Shown here: positions 20,794 to 28,275 of the stretch, in pieces
How the letters are laid out: every line of letters begins with the position of its first letter
Numbering within the stretch: the stretch's first letter is position 1
Source of the DNA: Ruicaihuangia caeni
GTDB taxonomy: Bacteria; Actinomycetota; Actinomycetes; Actinomycetales; Microbacteriaceae
NCBI RefSeq assembly: GCF_029952955.1
Contig: NZ_JASATX010000001.1
Location: 1-64,000, forward strand
Length of the DNA: 64,000 nucleotides
Direction: 5' to 3'
Notes under the pieces: model-generated
The model's database searches: none
The model's input: the letters and a program-made list of their open reading frames with translations, nothing else
Told to the model about the DNA's origin: nothing
Program-made: the position numbers and the translations under genes

Positions 20794-21420
20794 ATGGCGA
20801 ACGAAGAGCGGATCGAAGCGGCAGCGGACGCCCGTCGGCCGGGCACGAGGATCGTGCTGGCCACGCATAACGCGCACAAGGTGGCCGAACTGCGCCGCAT
20901 TCTCGGTGATCGACTCGGCATGCACGAGTTGGTCGGCTACGAGGGCCCCGAACCAGTCGAGGACGGCGCGACCTTCGCAGAGAACGCGCTCATCAAGGCG
21001 CGCGCGGCGGCGAAGCACACGGGGCTTCCCGCTCTCGCCGACGACAGCGGAATCGCGGTAGACGCGCTTGGCGGCGCCCCCGGCATCCAATCGGCCCGGT
21101 ACGCAGGCACCCGCGACGACCGCGACAACTACGAACTGCTGCTGCGGAACCTCGAGGGGGCGGCGGACCGCTCGGCTCAGTTCGTATGCGCAGCCGCGTT
21201 CGTCGACGGCGAGTTCGAACACGTGGAGCTCGGCATCTGGCCCGGCCGGGTGCTCGACGCGCCGGCGGGGGAGCACGGGTTCGGGTACGACCCGGTGTTC
21301 CAGCCGGACGGCAGCGACGTGTCGTCGGCAGAGATGACTCCGGAAGAGAAGAACGCTGTGAGCCACCGAACGCGCGCGTTCGCCGCGATCATGCCGATGG
21401 TGCGCGAGCGTCTCGGATAG
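20794..21420 (+). CDS. rdgB: XTP/dITP diphosphatase (non-canonical purine NTP pyrophosphatase)
   Basis: Ham1/RdgB family, 208 residues. It hydrolyses XTP, ITP and dITP to monophosphates to keep deaminated purines out of nucleic acids. Motifs: LATHNAHKVAELRRIL (about 22-37), ALADDSGIAVDALGGAPG (about 83-100, with the metal and catalytic Asp), and EHGFGYDPVFQPDG (about 155-169). ATG at 20794 gives ~18 extra N-terminal residues before the core. Third gene of the murI unit. Confidence 0.95.
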   Translation: MANEERIEAAADARRPGTRIVLATHNAHKVAELRRILGDRLGMHELVGYEGPEPVEDGATFAENALIKARAAAKHTGLPALADDSGIAVDALGGAPGIQSARYAGTRDDRDNYELLLRNLEGAADRSAQFVCAAAFVDGEFEHVELGIWPGRVLDAPAGEHGFGYDPVFQPDGSDVSSAEMTPEEKNAVSHRTRAFAAIMPMVRERLG

Positions 21421-21539
21421 CCATCACCCGCGAGGAGGCAACCGCCGCGGCATGACCGACCCGCGCGCCCTGCAGAGGCGATCGAAACGTGCGCGCTGTC
21501 GAGCCCCGGTGCCCTGAATCGTTGCGCTTCCCCGCTGGG

Positions 21540-21545
21540 TAGCCT
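21540..21545 (+). promoter_or_regulatory. -10 hexamer of a leaderless promoter
   Basis: TAGCCT ends 6 bases before the ATG of the cation exporter gene at 21552; no ribosome binding site is seen between them. Confidence 0.6.
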
Positions 21546-21551
21546 GGAGAG

Positions 21552-22457
21552 ATGACCCACGAGCACACGCACTCCAACCGGCGACGGCTGGCGATCGCGC
21601 TCGCGATCATCGTGGTGTTCCTCGTCGTCGAGATCGTCGGCGCGGTGCTCAGCGGGTCACTCGCACTGCTCGGCGATGCCGGGCACATGTTCTCCGACTC
21701 GCTCGGCCTGACGATCGCGCTCATCGCGACCGTCATCGCCGCTCGGCCGGCGAACGACCGACAGACCTTCGGCTACCAGCGTGCCGAAGTGTTCGGCGCG
21801 CTCATCAACGGCAGCATCCTGGCGGTGGTAGCGCTCGCCGTCGGCATCGAGGGGGTGCGACGGTTGGTGGCGGAGGAGCCGCCCGAGGTCGCGGGCACCG
21901 CCATGCTCGTGGTGGCCGCGGCAGGCCTCGCAGCAAACGTCGCGGCGCTCCTGGTGCTCCATGATCGACGAGACAGCTCGATCAACATGCGTGGCGCCTA
22001 CCTGGAAGTGCTCGGCGACCTCATCGGCTCGGTGCTCGCGATCGCCGCCTCGATCGTCATCGTGACGACCGGCTTCACGAAGGCGGATGCTGCGGCATCC
22101 GTCGCCATCGCACTGCTCATCGCCCCCAGGGCGTTCGTGCTGCTTCGAGACGTTTTCCGCGTGCTGGCGCAGAGCGTGCCGGCGGATATCAGCGTGGCGA
22201 CGATCCGCGAGCACCTGGGCGGAGTGGACGGGGTCGTCGATGTGCACGACGTGCACGTGTGGTCGATCACGTCTGGTTCCCCCGTGTTCTCTGCCCACGT
22301 GGTGGTCGAGGCCGAGGTCTTCGCCGAGGGGCGCGCGGGGGCGATGCTCCGTGAGTTCGACGACTGCTTGCGCGATCACTTCGACGTCGACCACTCCACC
22401 ATCCAGCTGGAGCCGATCGAGCACGCGACGCACGGCAGTCACCAGCCGCACCCTTGA
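21552..22457 (+). CDS. cation diffusion facilitator (CzcD-like) metal exporter
   Basis: A 301-residue CDF transporter with six predicted helices and a C-terminal cytoplasmic metal-sensing domain (about 215-300; VHDVHVWSITSG is the family landmark). It exports divalent metal in exchange for protons. Helix 2 has the expected H-x3-D (GDAGHMFSD, about 42-50). In helix 5 the usual H-x3-D of Zn/Cd members is replaced by E-x3-D (YLEVLGD, about 149-155), so metal preference may differ. Start set by ATG after the leaderless promoter. It lies directly upstream of a metal importer operon in the same orientation. Confidence 0.9.
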   Translation: MTHEHTHSNRRRLAIALAIIVVFLVVEIVGAVLSGSLALLGDAGHMFSDSLGLTIALIATVIAARPANDRQTFGYQRAEVFGALINGSILAVVALAVGIEGVRRLVAEEPPEVAGTAMLVVAAAGLAANVAALLVLHDRRDSSINMRGAYLEVLGDLIGSVLAIAASIVIVTTGFTKADAAASVAIALLIAPRAFVLLRDVFRVLAQSVPADISVATIREHLGGVDGVVDVHDVHVWSITSGSPVFSAHVVVEAEVFAEGRAGAMLREFDDCLRDHFDVDHSTIQLEPIEHATHGSHQPHP

Positions 22458-22466
22458 GAAGAATCT

Positions 22467-22497
22467 TTGTCGGCGCATGAACGCATGGCGCTAAGAT
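22467..22497 (+). promoter_or_regulatory. promoter of the metal-importer operon with a possible operator
   Basis: TTGTCG (22467-22472) and TAAGAT (22492-22497, 6 bases before the GTG) can serve as -35 and -10. Between them lies a direct repeat CGCATG-AA-CGCATG (22475-22488). A DtxR/MntR-type protein is encoded at the end of the operon, so this spacer is the natural place for metal-dependent repression; the site itself is inferred. Confidence 0.45.
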
Positions 22498-22503
22498 TTC
22501 GGT

Positions 22504-23481
22504 GTGCCGAAACTCAGACACACGCCTAACCGAAGCGACCGGCCGCGTTTGCACGCGGCGCTGAGTGCCGTAGCCGGGGCACTGGTGGTGGCTCTGGCCC
22601 TCGGGGGCTGCACCACTTCGAGCACCGACGCTGCGGCGCCCGGCACCGGCGAGACCGGACGTCCGACCGTGCTCACGACGTTCACAGTCATCGCCGATAT
22701 GGCTCGCGTCGTCGGCGGCGATCGCATCGAGGTGGCCTCCATCACGAAAGTCGGAGCCGAGATCCACGGCTACGAGCCCACGCCTTCAGACCTTCGCGCC
22801 GCGGCATCCGCTTCGCTCATCCTTGACAACGGGCTCGGGCTCGAGCGCTGGTTCGAGTCGTTCGTCGACCGACTCGATGTGCCGCACGCGGTGCTGAGCG
22901 ACGGGGTCGAGCCGATCGCCATCAAGGCCGGCGACTATGAAGGACTGCCCAACCCGCACGCCTGGATGTCACCCATCGCCGGACAGTCATATGTCGACAA
23001 CGTCGCGGCCGCACTCGCCGAGCTGCTGCCCGAGCACGCGCAGGAGTTCGAGCGGAACGCGATCGCGTACAAGGCCGAGTTGCAAGCGATCGCCGATGAC
23101 CTCGCCTCAACAGTCGAATCGATTCCCGCTGACCACCGGATGCTGGTGACCTGTGAAGGCGCGTTCAGCTACCTCGCGCGCGACCTCGGTCTCGACGAGG
23201 CCTACCTCTGGCCGGTGAACAGCGACACGCAAGGCACACCCCAGCAGATCAAGCAGGCGATCGAGACGGTGCGGGAGAGACAGGTGCCGGCGGTGTTCTG
23301 CGAGACCACGGTGAACCCCGCCTCCCAGCAGCAAGTGGCGCGCGAATCCGGCGCGGCATTCGCCGGGTTGCTCTACGTCGACTCGCTCAGCGAGGCAGAC
23401 GGGCCGGTGCCCACCTATCTCGACCTGCTCCGCTACGACGTTGCACTCATCGCGGAGGGTCTCGGGGGTGGGGCACGATGA
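22504..23481 (+). CDS. metal ABC transporter substrate-binding lipoprotein (Mn/Fe type)
   Basis: A 325-residue cluster A-I (TroA/MntC/PsaA) binding protein. The signal peptide ends in a lipobox LALGGC (Cys ~37), followed by a Thr/Ser linker. Metal ligand candidates are His in EIHGYEP (about 89), His in NPHAWMS (about 153), Glu in CEGAFSY (about 218) and an Asp in YVDSLSEADGP (about 300). An H-H-E-D set is typical of Mn/Fe-binding members, which lack the His-rich loop of Zn proteins; none is seen here. GTG start. First gene of a four-gene unit with ATPase, permease and regulator. Confidence 0.92.
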   Translation: MPKLRHTPNRSDRPRLHAALSAVAGALVVALALGGCTTSSTDAAAPGTGETGRPTVLTTFTVIADMARVVGGDRIEVASITKVGAEIHGYEPTPSDLRAAASASLILDNGLGLERWFESFVDRLDVPHAVLSDGVEPIAIKAGDYEGLPNPHAWMSPIAGQSYVDNVAAALAELLPEHAQEFERNAIAYKAELQAIADDLASTVESIPADHRMLVTCEGAFSYLARDLGLDEAYLWPVNSDTQGTPQQIKQAIETVRERQVPAVFCETTVNPASQQQVARESGAAFAGLLYVDSLSEADGPVPTYLDLLRYDVALIAEGLGGGAR

Positions 23482-24242
23482 CGCCCACCGCTGCGGACCA
23501 CCACGTGGACTCGGCAGCATCCGCGCAGACGCTCGAAGCACGCGGAGTCGCCGTTCGCTACGGCACGGTGCAAGCCCTGCAGGGCGTCGACCTGACGCTC
23601 GATTCGGCCACGATCACTGGGCTGCTCGGCATGAACGGCTCGGGCAAGAGCTCGTTCTTCGGCGCGATCATGGGCACGGTCAAGACCACTGCGGGTTCGG
23701 TTCGGCTCTTCGGCGCTGCGCCCAAGGAAGCGCGCAGCAGAGGGCTCGTCGCCTACATGCCGCAGTCGGAGAACGTCGACTGGGACTTCCCCATCTCGGT
23801 GCGCGAGGTGGTGATGACGGGCCGCTACGGCCGACTCGGCCTCACCCGACGGCCGCATGGGCGTGATCGGGCAGCGGTGGGCGAGGCACTCGACCGGGTG
23901 GGTCTCACCGAGCTCGCCTCCCGCCAGATCGGCGAGCTGAGCGGTGGTCAGCGCAAGCGCGTCTTCGTGGCGCGGGCGATCGCTCAAGGGGCTCGCCTGC
24001 TGCTGCTCGACGAGCCGTTCGCCGGCGTCGACAAGGCCTCGGAGGCGACGATCTCCGCGCTGTTGCGGGAACTCCGAGACGAGGGGTGCAGCATCCTCAT
24101 CTCGACCCATGACCTCGCCGGCGTGCCGGAGCTGTGCGACGACGTGGTGCTGCTGAAGAACCGCGTGCTCTTCCGCGGCGAGCCGAGTGAGGCGCTGAGC
24201 CCGGAGCGGCTGGCACTCGTATTCGGGTTGGAGTCGGCGTGA
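23478..24242 (+). CDS. metal ABC transporter ATP-binding protein
   Basis: A 254-residue ABC ATPase: Walker A GLLGMNGSGKSS (about 47-58), signature ELSGGQRKRV (about 153-162), Walker B LLLLDEPFAGVD (about 173-184) and a switch His in STHDL. Powers the metal importer. Its ATG overlaps the binding-protein stop and its stop overlaps the permease GTG by 4 bases. Confidence 0.94.
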   Translation: MTPTAADHHVDSAASAQTLEARGVAVRYGTVQALQGVDLTLDSATITGLLGMNGSGKSSFFGAIMGTVKTTAGSVRLFGAAPKEARSRGLVAYMPQSENVDWDFPISVREVVMTGRYGRLGLTRRPHGRDRAAVGEALDRVGLTELASRQIGELSGGQRKRVFVARAIAQGARLLLLDEPFAGVDKASEATISALLRELRDEGCSILISTHDLAGVPELCDDVVLLKNRVLFRGEPSEALSPERLALVFGLESA

Positions 24243-25105
24243 CCGAGTGGATCTCGTGGCTGATCGAGCCGCTGCAATTCGCGTTCATGGCCCGCGCGCT
24301 GCTCGTCACCGTGGTCGCCGCGCTCACCTGCGCGATCCTCAGCGTGTGGCTCGTGCAGATCGGGTGGGCGCTGATGGGCGATGCGGTCTCCCACGCGGTG
24401 CTGCCGGGAGTGGCGATCAGCTACATTCTCGGCTGGCCATTCGCCGTCGGCGCGTTCATCTTCGGAGCGGGCGCGGTCGCGCTCATCGGCGGGGTGCGCG
24501 CGACCACCCGCATCAAGTCGGATGCCGCGATCGGCGTGGTCTTCACGGCGCTGTTCGCGCTCGGTCTCGTCATCATCTCGAAGACGCCGAGCCAAACGGA
24601 TCTCGGGCACATCCTGTTCGGCAACGTGCTCGGAGTGAGCGACGCCGATATCTGGCAGGTGCTCGGCAGCGGGGCGATCGCGGTCTCGCTGCTGCTCCTG
24701 AAGCGCCGCGATCTCACCCTGTACGCCTTCGACCGGGCGCACGCCGACGCCATCGGCATCAACACACGGTGGCTATCGATGCTGCTGCTCGGACTGCTTG
24801 CGCTGACCGTCGTGGTCGCGCTGCAGGCTGTCGGCATCCTGCTCGTCGTCGCCATGCTGATCACCCCGGGCGTCACGGCGTACTTGCTCACCAAGCGCTT
24901 CGACCGGATGCTGTGGCTCAGCATGGCGATCACCGTGGTGTGCGCAGTGGCCGGCCTCTACTTGAGCTACTACCTCGACGCCTCTGCTGGCGGCGCCGTC
25001 GTGCTGACCCAGTCGGCGGCGTTCCTGCTCGCCTATCTATTCGGTCCGCGCGGCGGCGTCGTGGTGAACTGGATCCGCAGCCGGAGAGAGGTGGTGGCGG
25101 CGTGA
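24239..25105 (+). CDS. metal ABC transporter permease
   Basis: A 288-residue ABC-3 family permease with about eight predicted helices. The segment WALMGDAVSHAVLPGVAISY (about 43-62) is the family landmark for Mn/Zn/Fe importers. GTG start overlapping the ATPase stop; the stop overlaps the GTG of the regulator gene. Together the three genes form an MntABC-like importer. Confidence 0.94.
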   Translation: MTEWISWLIEPLQFAFMARALLVTVVAALTCAILSVWLVQIGWALMGDAVSHAVLPGVAISYILGWPFAVGAFIFGAGAVALIGGVRATTRIKSDAAIGVVFTALFALGLVIISKTPSQTDLGHILFGNVLGVSDADIWQVLGSGAIAVSLLLLKRRDLTLYAFDRAHADAIGINTRWLSMLLLGLLALTVVVALQAVGILLVVAMLITPGVTAYLLTKRFDRMLWLSMAITVVCAVAGLYLSYYLDASAGGAVVLTQSAAFLLAYLFGPRGGVVVNWIRSRREVVAA

Positions 25106-25803
25106 CGACCGCGATCGAGGACTACGTCAAGGTCATCTACGCGCATACCGAGTGGCAGCCAGACCCGATCACACCGTCGCAACTCGCCGCCCGCCTGGGG
25201 CTCGCGGCATCGTCGGTGACCGAGATGGTGAAGAAGCTGGCAGCACTGGGCCTCGTGACGCATCAGCGGTACGGGGCGATCACGCTCACCGAGGCGGGGC
25301 GGCAGCGCGCGCTCGCGATGGTGCGCCGGCACCGGCTGGTCGAGACCTGGCTGGTGCGCGAGCTCGGCTATGGCTGGCACGAGGTGCACGACGAGGCCGA
25401 GGTGCTCGAGCACGCCATCAGCGACCGGCTGCTTGACGCGATCGACGAGAAGCTCGGCCGGCCGTCGGTCGACCCCCACGGCGATCCGATCCCCGCGGCC
25501 GACGGAACGTTGGCGCCGCCCCGCGCGATGCCGTTGGCGGATGCCGGGAGCGGCACTCGCGGGGTGGTCTGCCGGGTGAGCGATCGCGATCCTGCGCTGC
25601 TCCGCCACCTCGAGGCGCGCGGCATCGTCGTTGGCGCCGAGCTCGAGGTCGAAGGACGCGTGCCGTTCGGCGGGGCGTTCACGGTGCGGGTGCACGCGGC
25701 ATCCGACGATCGAGGCTCGGCTTCGCAGCCGGTCGATCTCGGCGAAGACGCTGTCGGTGCGATCTGGGTCAGCGGACCTAGCGGTGCGGATGCGGCGCGC
25801 TGA
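25102..25803 (+). CDS. DtxR/MntR-family metal-dependent transcriptional regulator
   Basis: A 233-residue repressor. Residues ~1-65 form the winged helix (AIEDYVKVIYAHTEW at the N-terminus; PSQLAARLGLAASSVTEMVKKL as recognition region). Residues ~66-140 hold the dimerisation and metal-binding helices (RRHRLVETWLVRELGYGWHEVHDEAEVLEHAISD, with the His and Glu ligands of DtxR/MntR). Residues ~155-230 are a FeoA/SH3-like domain. Encoded last in the importer operon, so it very likely represses it when metal is sufficient. The 3' end overlaps the convergent dedA gene by 26 bases. Confidence 0.93.
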   Translation: MTTAIEDYVKVIYAHTEWQPDPITPSQLAARLGLAASSVTEMVKKLAALGLVTHQRYGAITLTEAGRQRALAMVRRHRLVETWLVRELGYGWHEVHDEAEVLEHAISDRLLDAIDEKLGRPSVDPHGDPIPAADGTLAPPRAMPLADAGSGTRGVVCRVSDRDPALLRHLEARGIVVGAELEVEGRVPFGGAFTVRVHAASDDRGSASQPVDLGEDAVGAIWVSGPSGADAAR

Positions 25804-26563
25804 GGTCGAGTGACACGGCCGACGGCTCGACCGCCCGTGCGCCCTCTGCATGCTGCTCCGCGGAGTTCGGCTGGCCTGGGTTCGGCTGGCCTGGGCTCGT
25901 GTGCCCGGCATTCGACGACCGCTCTCGACGGATCGCCAGTCGCATGCGCACCCAATGCGTGCCGATGATGGCGAGGGTGAGCGCGATGACCCCGAGCAGC
26001 ACGAACTCGAGGTACTGCGTCACGAAGTCGCGCACGGCGGGGATGTGGGCGACCGCCCAGCCGGTGAAGGTGAGCCCCGCCCCCCACACGAGACCGCCGA
26101 GCGCGTTGTAGGCCACGAACCGCCCGTAGTGCATGCGGCCGACCCCAGCCGCGACCGGTGTCAGCGTGCGCACGACGCCGATGAAGCGTGCAATGGTCAC
26201 GGCCAAGCCGCCATACTTCGTGAAGAACCGATCAGTGCGTTCGATGCTCGCCCGGCTGAAGAAGCCGGTCGCGCGTTTCTCGAATATCGCGGGCCCGCTC
26301 TTCACGCCGATGTAGTACCCCAGTTGGTCACCGAGGAACGCGCTGACGAAGATCAACAGGCAGGCGAGCCACACGGGTACGTCGATGAATCCCTGGTACA
26401 GCAGCACGCCGGTGATGATCAGCAGCGTGTCACCGGGCAGCAGGAACCCGACGAGCAGCCCCGACTCGACGAAGATGATCGCGCAGACCACGGCGAGCGC
26501 CCATGGTCCCGCACCGTGCAGCAGACCTTCGATGTCGAAGAGGCCGGACGCCATGATGGGCAT
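25778..26563 (-). CDS. DedA family membrane protein
   Basis: A 261-residue DedA/SNARE-associated protein, probably a phospholipid (undecaprenyl phosphate or phosphatidylethanolamine) flippase. Landmarks are IFVESGLLVGFLLPGDTLL (about 30-48), FLGDQLGYYIGVKSG (about 77-91) and ARFIGVVRTLTPVAAGVGRM (about 126-145), with the membrane-embedded acidic and Arg residues of the family. The start may be Met1 or Met4. The ~45-residue tail is hydrophilic and includes a tandem SPGQPNPGQPN repeat, encoded by a 15-bp duplication. Its 3' end overlaps the regulator gene on the other strand. Confidence 0.92.
   Translation of the reverse strand: MPIMASGLFDIEGLLHGAGPWALAVVCAIIFVESGLLVGFLLPGDTLLIITGVLLYQGFIDVPVWLACLLIFVSAFLGDQLGYYIGVKSGPAIFEKRATGFFSRASIERTDRFFTKYGGLAVTIARFIGVVRTLTPVAAGVGRMHYGRFVAYNALGGLVWGAGLTFTGWAVAHIPAVRDFVTQYLEFVLLGVIALTLAIIGTHWVRMRLAIRRERSSNAGHTSPGQPNPGQPNSAEQHAEGARAVEPSAVSLDLSAPHPHR
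25866..25895. repeat. 15-bp tandem duplication in the dedA tail
   Basis: TTCGGCTGGCCTGGG occurs twice in succession. The unit is a multiple of three and adds one five-residue repeat (PGQPN) to the cytoplasmic tail of the DedA protein without changing the frame. Confidence 0.85.
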
Positions 26564-26875
26564 GCATGACCTCCGTCATCGAGCGGGTCGTGAAAACGGT
26601 TCGGGGTGAACTGCTTCGGGTGAGACAAGCGTACTGGCGGGATCGAGCTTCTAAGCGGGGAATCCACCCCCAAATCGCGTGCGGGCGCCGTGCCACGCGG
26701 TGGCGGCCACTCCCGCGGAGTTGCGCTGCTGCGACAGCCGGATCTTGGTAGTCACGTCGATTCGCTCGTCAAGCTTGCGTTCGCGCCAGCTATTCACGTT
26801 CGCGCCATGTGTACCTGGCGCGGATGTCCGCAGGTGGCGCGGACGCTGACCAAGACCCCGGCTGGGGAGCCTCGA
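26564..26875. other. intergenic region with no recognisable gene
   Basis: About 310 bases upstream of dedA. It should contain the dedA promoter on the minus strand. Short complementary segments such as GTCCG/CGGAC near 26826 and 26840 are present, but no convincing gene, terminator or RNA fold was recognised. Confidence 0.4.
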
Positions 26876-26980
26876 GCGGCAGGGGCCCACCCGCAGGGCG
26901 AATTCGCGCGACGCCCTCTGAACGAATCAAGTCCGACACCTGAAGGTGCCGGACTCGCTTCGTGCGGAAGGCGGGACTTG
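26876..26980. repeat. left copy of a 105-bp direct repeat carrying the tRNA-Leu 3' end
   Basis: Identical by eye to 27028-27132 (offset 152 bases). It holds the last ~17 bases of the tRNA-Leu gene (26964-26980), the terminator hairpin and ~50 further flanking bases. The copy of the tRNA breaks off in the T-arm, so only a 3' remnant is present. The 47 bases between the copies are unique. Confidence 0.9.
26930..26955 (-). terminator. duplicate of the tRNA-Leu terminator
   Basis: Second copy, inside the 105-bp repeat, of the hairpin at 27082-27107. It would be a back-up terminator for leftward transcription. Confidence 0.6.
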
Positions 26981-27027
26981 TCCCTACCGCTTCTCCACAC
27001 GCCGCTTCGCGTCGTGCGGAGCCTCCG

Positions 27028-27132
27028 GCGGCAGGGGCCCACCCGCAGGGCGAATTCGCGCGACGCCCTCTGAACGAATCAAGTCCGACACCTGAAGGTG
27101 CCGGACTCGCTTCGTGCGGAAGGCGGGACTTG
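27028..27132. repeat. right copy of the 105-bp direct repeat
   Basis: Includes the true 3' end of the tRNA-Leu gene (27116-27132) and its terminator. See the left copy at 26876-26980. Confidence 0.9.
27082..27107 (-). terminator. terminator of tRNA-Leu
   Basis: AGTCCGACACC and GGTGCCGGACT form an 11-bp stem with one A-C mismatch and a TGAA loop, 8 bases beyond the 3' end of the tRNA on the minus strand. Confidence 0.7.
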
Positions 27133-27196
27133 AACCCGCACGCCCGAGAGCACAGGAACCTAAATCCTGCGTGTCTGCCAATTTCACCACTTCCGC
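27115..27196 (-). tRNA. tRNA-Leu (anticodon UAG)
   Basis: The minus strand folds as a class II tRNA. The acceptor stem pairs GCGGAAG with CTTCCGC, the D-arm is GTGAAATTGGCAGACAC, the anticodon stem pairs CAGGA with TCCTG around the loop TTTAGGT (anticodon UAG), there is a long variable arm as in leucine tRNAs, and the T-arm is GCGGGTTCAAGTCCCGC. The discriminator is A. CCA is not encoded. It reads CUN leucine codons, mainly CUA. Confidence 0.95.
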
Positions 27197-27288
27197 GCGG
27201 CGACTCCAGTGTAGGGGCCGCGGCGACATGGCTCCTCGCCGAAGAAGTCTGCGCTGCGGCGCTCTTGCGGATCGCAGAGCCAGGCCGC

Positions 27289-27294
27289 TAGAAC
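27289..27294 (+). promoter_or_regulatory. -10 hexamer of a leaderless promoter
   Basis: TAGAAC ends 6 bases before the GTG at 27301, and this decides the start against the TTG at 27295, which would begin directly behind the hexamer. Confidence 0.5.
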
Positions 27295-27300
27295 TTGAGC

Positions 27301-27975
27301 GTGAAGCGCTTCGTGCCGTTACCCGCCCTGCTGCTCCTGCTCGCACTCGTCGGGTGCGCCCAGGCGGTTCCGGTCACTCCGACGAGCGCTCCGACCGGCT
27401 CTCCGGCAACTGGCACTGCATCGCCGGCATCCGCTGTGCCAGCGACGATCGTGATCGAGGCAGAGGGATTCTCCGTGCTCGACAGCGGTGGTCGATCGAC
27501 GATCGAGTTCGCATGGGCGGACGATCCAGGCGACATCGTCACTGAACTGGACGAGGTGTTCGGGATGCGCTCCAGCCAGTCGTTCCAGCCCGGCGACGGC
27601 ACGCACTTCGCCGACTTCGATGTGTACACCTGGGACGCATTCTCACTGTCCATCGCGAGACTCGGCGAGATGTCGCGCAGCGACTACTTCTTGCCCGCCG
27701 CCGTCGAAGTGCGTGCTGAAAAGGTGGGCGGCATCTCGATCCAGACTGCGGCGGGCCTCGCGGTCGGGTCGAGCGTGGACCAGGTGCGTGCCGCTGGTGT
27801 CGGGGTGGAGGAGCCTTTGAACACCGGTGGAACCGCGTACCGCATCGACCCGAGCGAGCCCGAGTTGATCGCGGATCTGAGCGAGCCGACGCGCACTGTG
27901 CAACTCGATTCCGATCCCGAGAACAAGACCATCGTGCTGCTCAGAGCCCCCGCGCTGTCGTTCACACCGTTCTGA
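27301..27975 (+). CDS. putative lipoprotein of unknown function
   Basis: A 224-residue protein with a clear signal peptide, KRFVPLPALLLLLALVGC, whose lipobox LVGC places it on the outer face of the membrane. A Pro/Thr/Ala/Ser linker follows to about residue 50. The rest is a soluble domain with no family that I recognise. The last ~33 residues (EPTRTVQLDSDPENKTIVLL) have a paralogous fragment downstream at 28130-28240, so there were once two related genes. It stands alone, divergent from tRNA-Leu. Confidence 0.8.
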   Translation: MKRFVPLPALLLLLALVGCAQAVPVTPTSAPTGSPATGTASPASAVPATIVIEAEGFSVLDSGGRSTIEFAWADDPGDIVTELDEVFGMRSSQSFQPGDGTHFADFDVYTWDAFSLSIARLGEMSRSDYFLPAAVEVRAEKVGGISIQTAAGLAVGSSVDQVRAAGVGVEEPLNTGGTAYRIDPSEPELIADLSEPTRTVQLDSDPENKTIVLLRAPALSFTPF

Positions 27976-27994
27976 TCGCGGCCCCCGTCGCGCG

Positions 27995-28129
27995 CCTCAG
28001 CCCTTGCTGCCGGTCGTCGCGATGCCCTCGACGAAGCTCCGCTGACCGATGAAGAAGAGGATGATCATCGGCACGGTCGTGATGACGCTCGCGGTCACCA
28101 GGATCTCCCAGTGCCACTCGCCCCCGAAG
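27995..28129. repeat. left copy of a 135-bp direct repeat flanking the catabolic block
   Basis: Matches 50746-50880 with 4 differences in 135 bases by eye (about 97%), same orientation, offset 22,751 bases. The right copy is the 3' end of an intact ABC permease gene plus its stop. Confidence 0.92.
27997..28129 (-). pseudogene. 3' fragment of a MalG-type ABC permease gene
   Basis: Encodes only the last ~44 residues of the permease at 50748-51755 (FGGEWHWEILVTASVITT through SFVEGIATTGSKG and stop). Upstream the frame loses similarity and runs into unrelated DNA at 28130. It lacks a start, the EAA loop and all other helices, so it is a remnant and not a gene. Confidence 0.9.
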
Positions 28130-28240
28130 TTCATCGCGAGCGGAGGTGATCCGACCCGCACTGTGGAGCTGCACTCCGACGCCGCGGACGAGCGCATCCT
28201 GCTCATGAGCGCACCGGTGCTCTCGTACACACCGTCTTGA
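28130..28240 (+). pseudogene. 3' fragment of a lipoprotein paralogue
   Basis: The plus strand encodes DPTRTVELHSDAADERILL, then SAPVLSYTP and a stop, clearly related to the C-terminus EPTRTVQLDSDPENKTIVLL of the lipoprotein at 27301-27975 but diverged at many positions. The fragment joins the permease remnant without a spacer at about 28130. It has no start or signal peptide of its own. Confidence 0.8.
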
Positions 28241-28275
28241 GAGCGGCACGCCCGGAGGCTGCAGTGTGTTGAGGA

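Noticed and set aside
21452-21505. A 17-codon frame behind AGGAGG between rdgB and the cation exporter
   Set aside because: The ribosome site is 13 bases from the ATG and the peptide has no coding features; too weak to call.
22430-22503. Manganese (yybP-ykoY) or other riboswitch before the metal importer
   Set aside because: The promoter hexamer lies 6 bases before the start codon, leaving no 5' UTR for a riboswitch.
26980-27132. attL/attR pair of a resident mobile element at tRNA-Leu
   Set aside because: Only 47 unique bases lie between the copies, no integrase is seen, and the repeat includes DNA beyond the tRNA; kept as a repeat, not as attachment sites.
28049-28240. A 63-codon plus-strand frame as a new small gene
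   Set aside because: Its first part is the antisense of the permease remnant and its last part the end of a lipoprotein paralogue; it is a chance fusion without a promoter or ribosome site.
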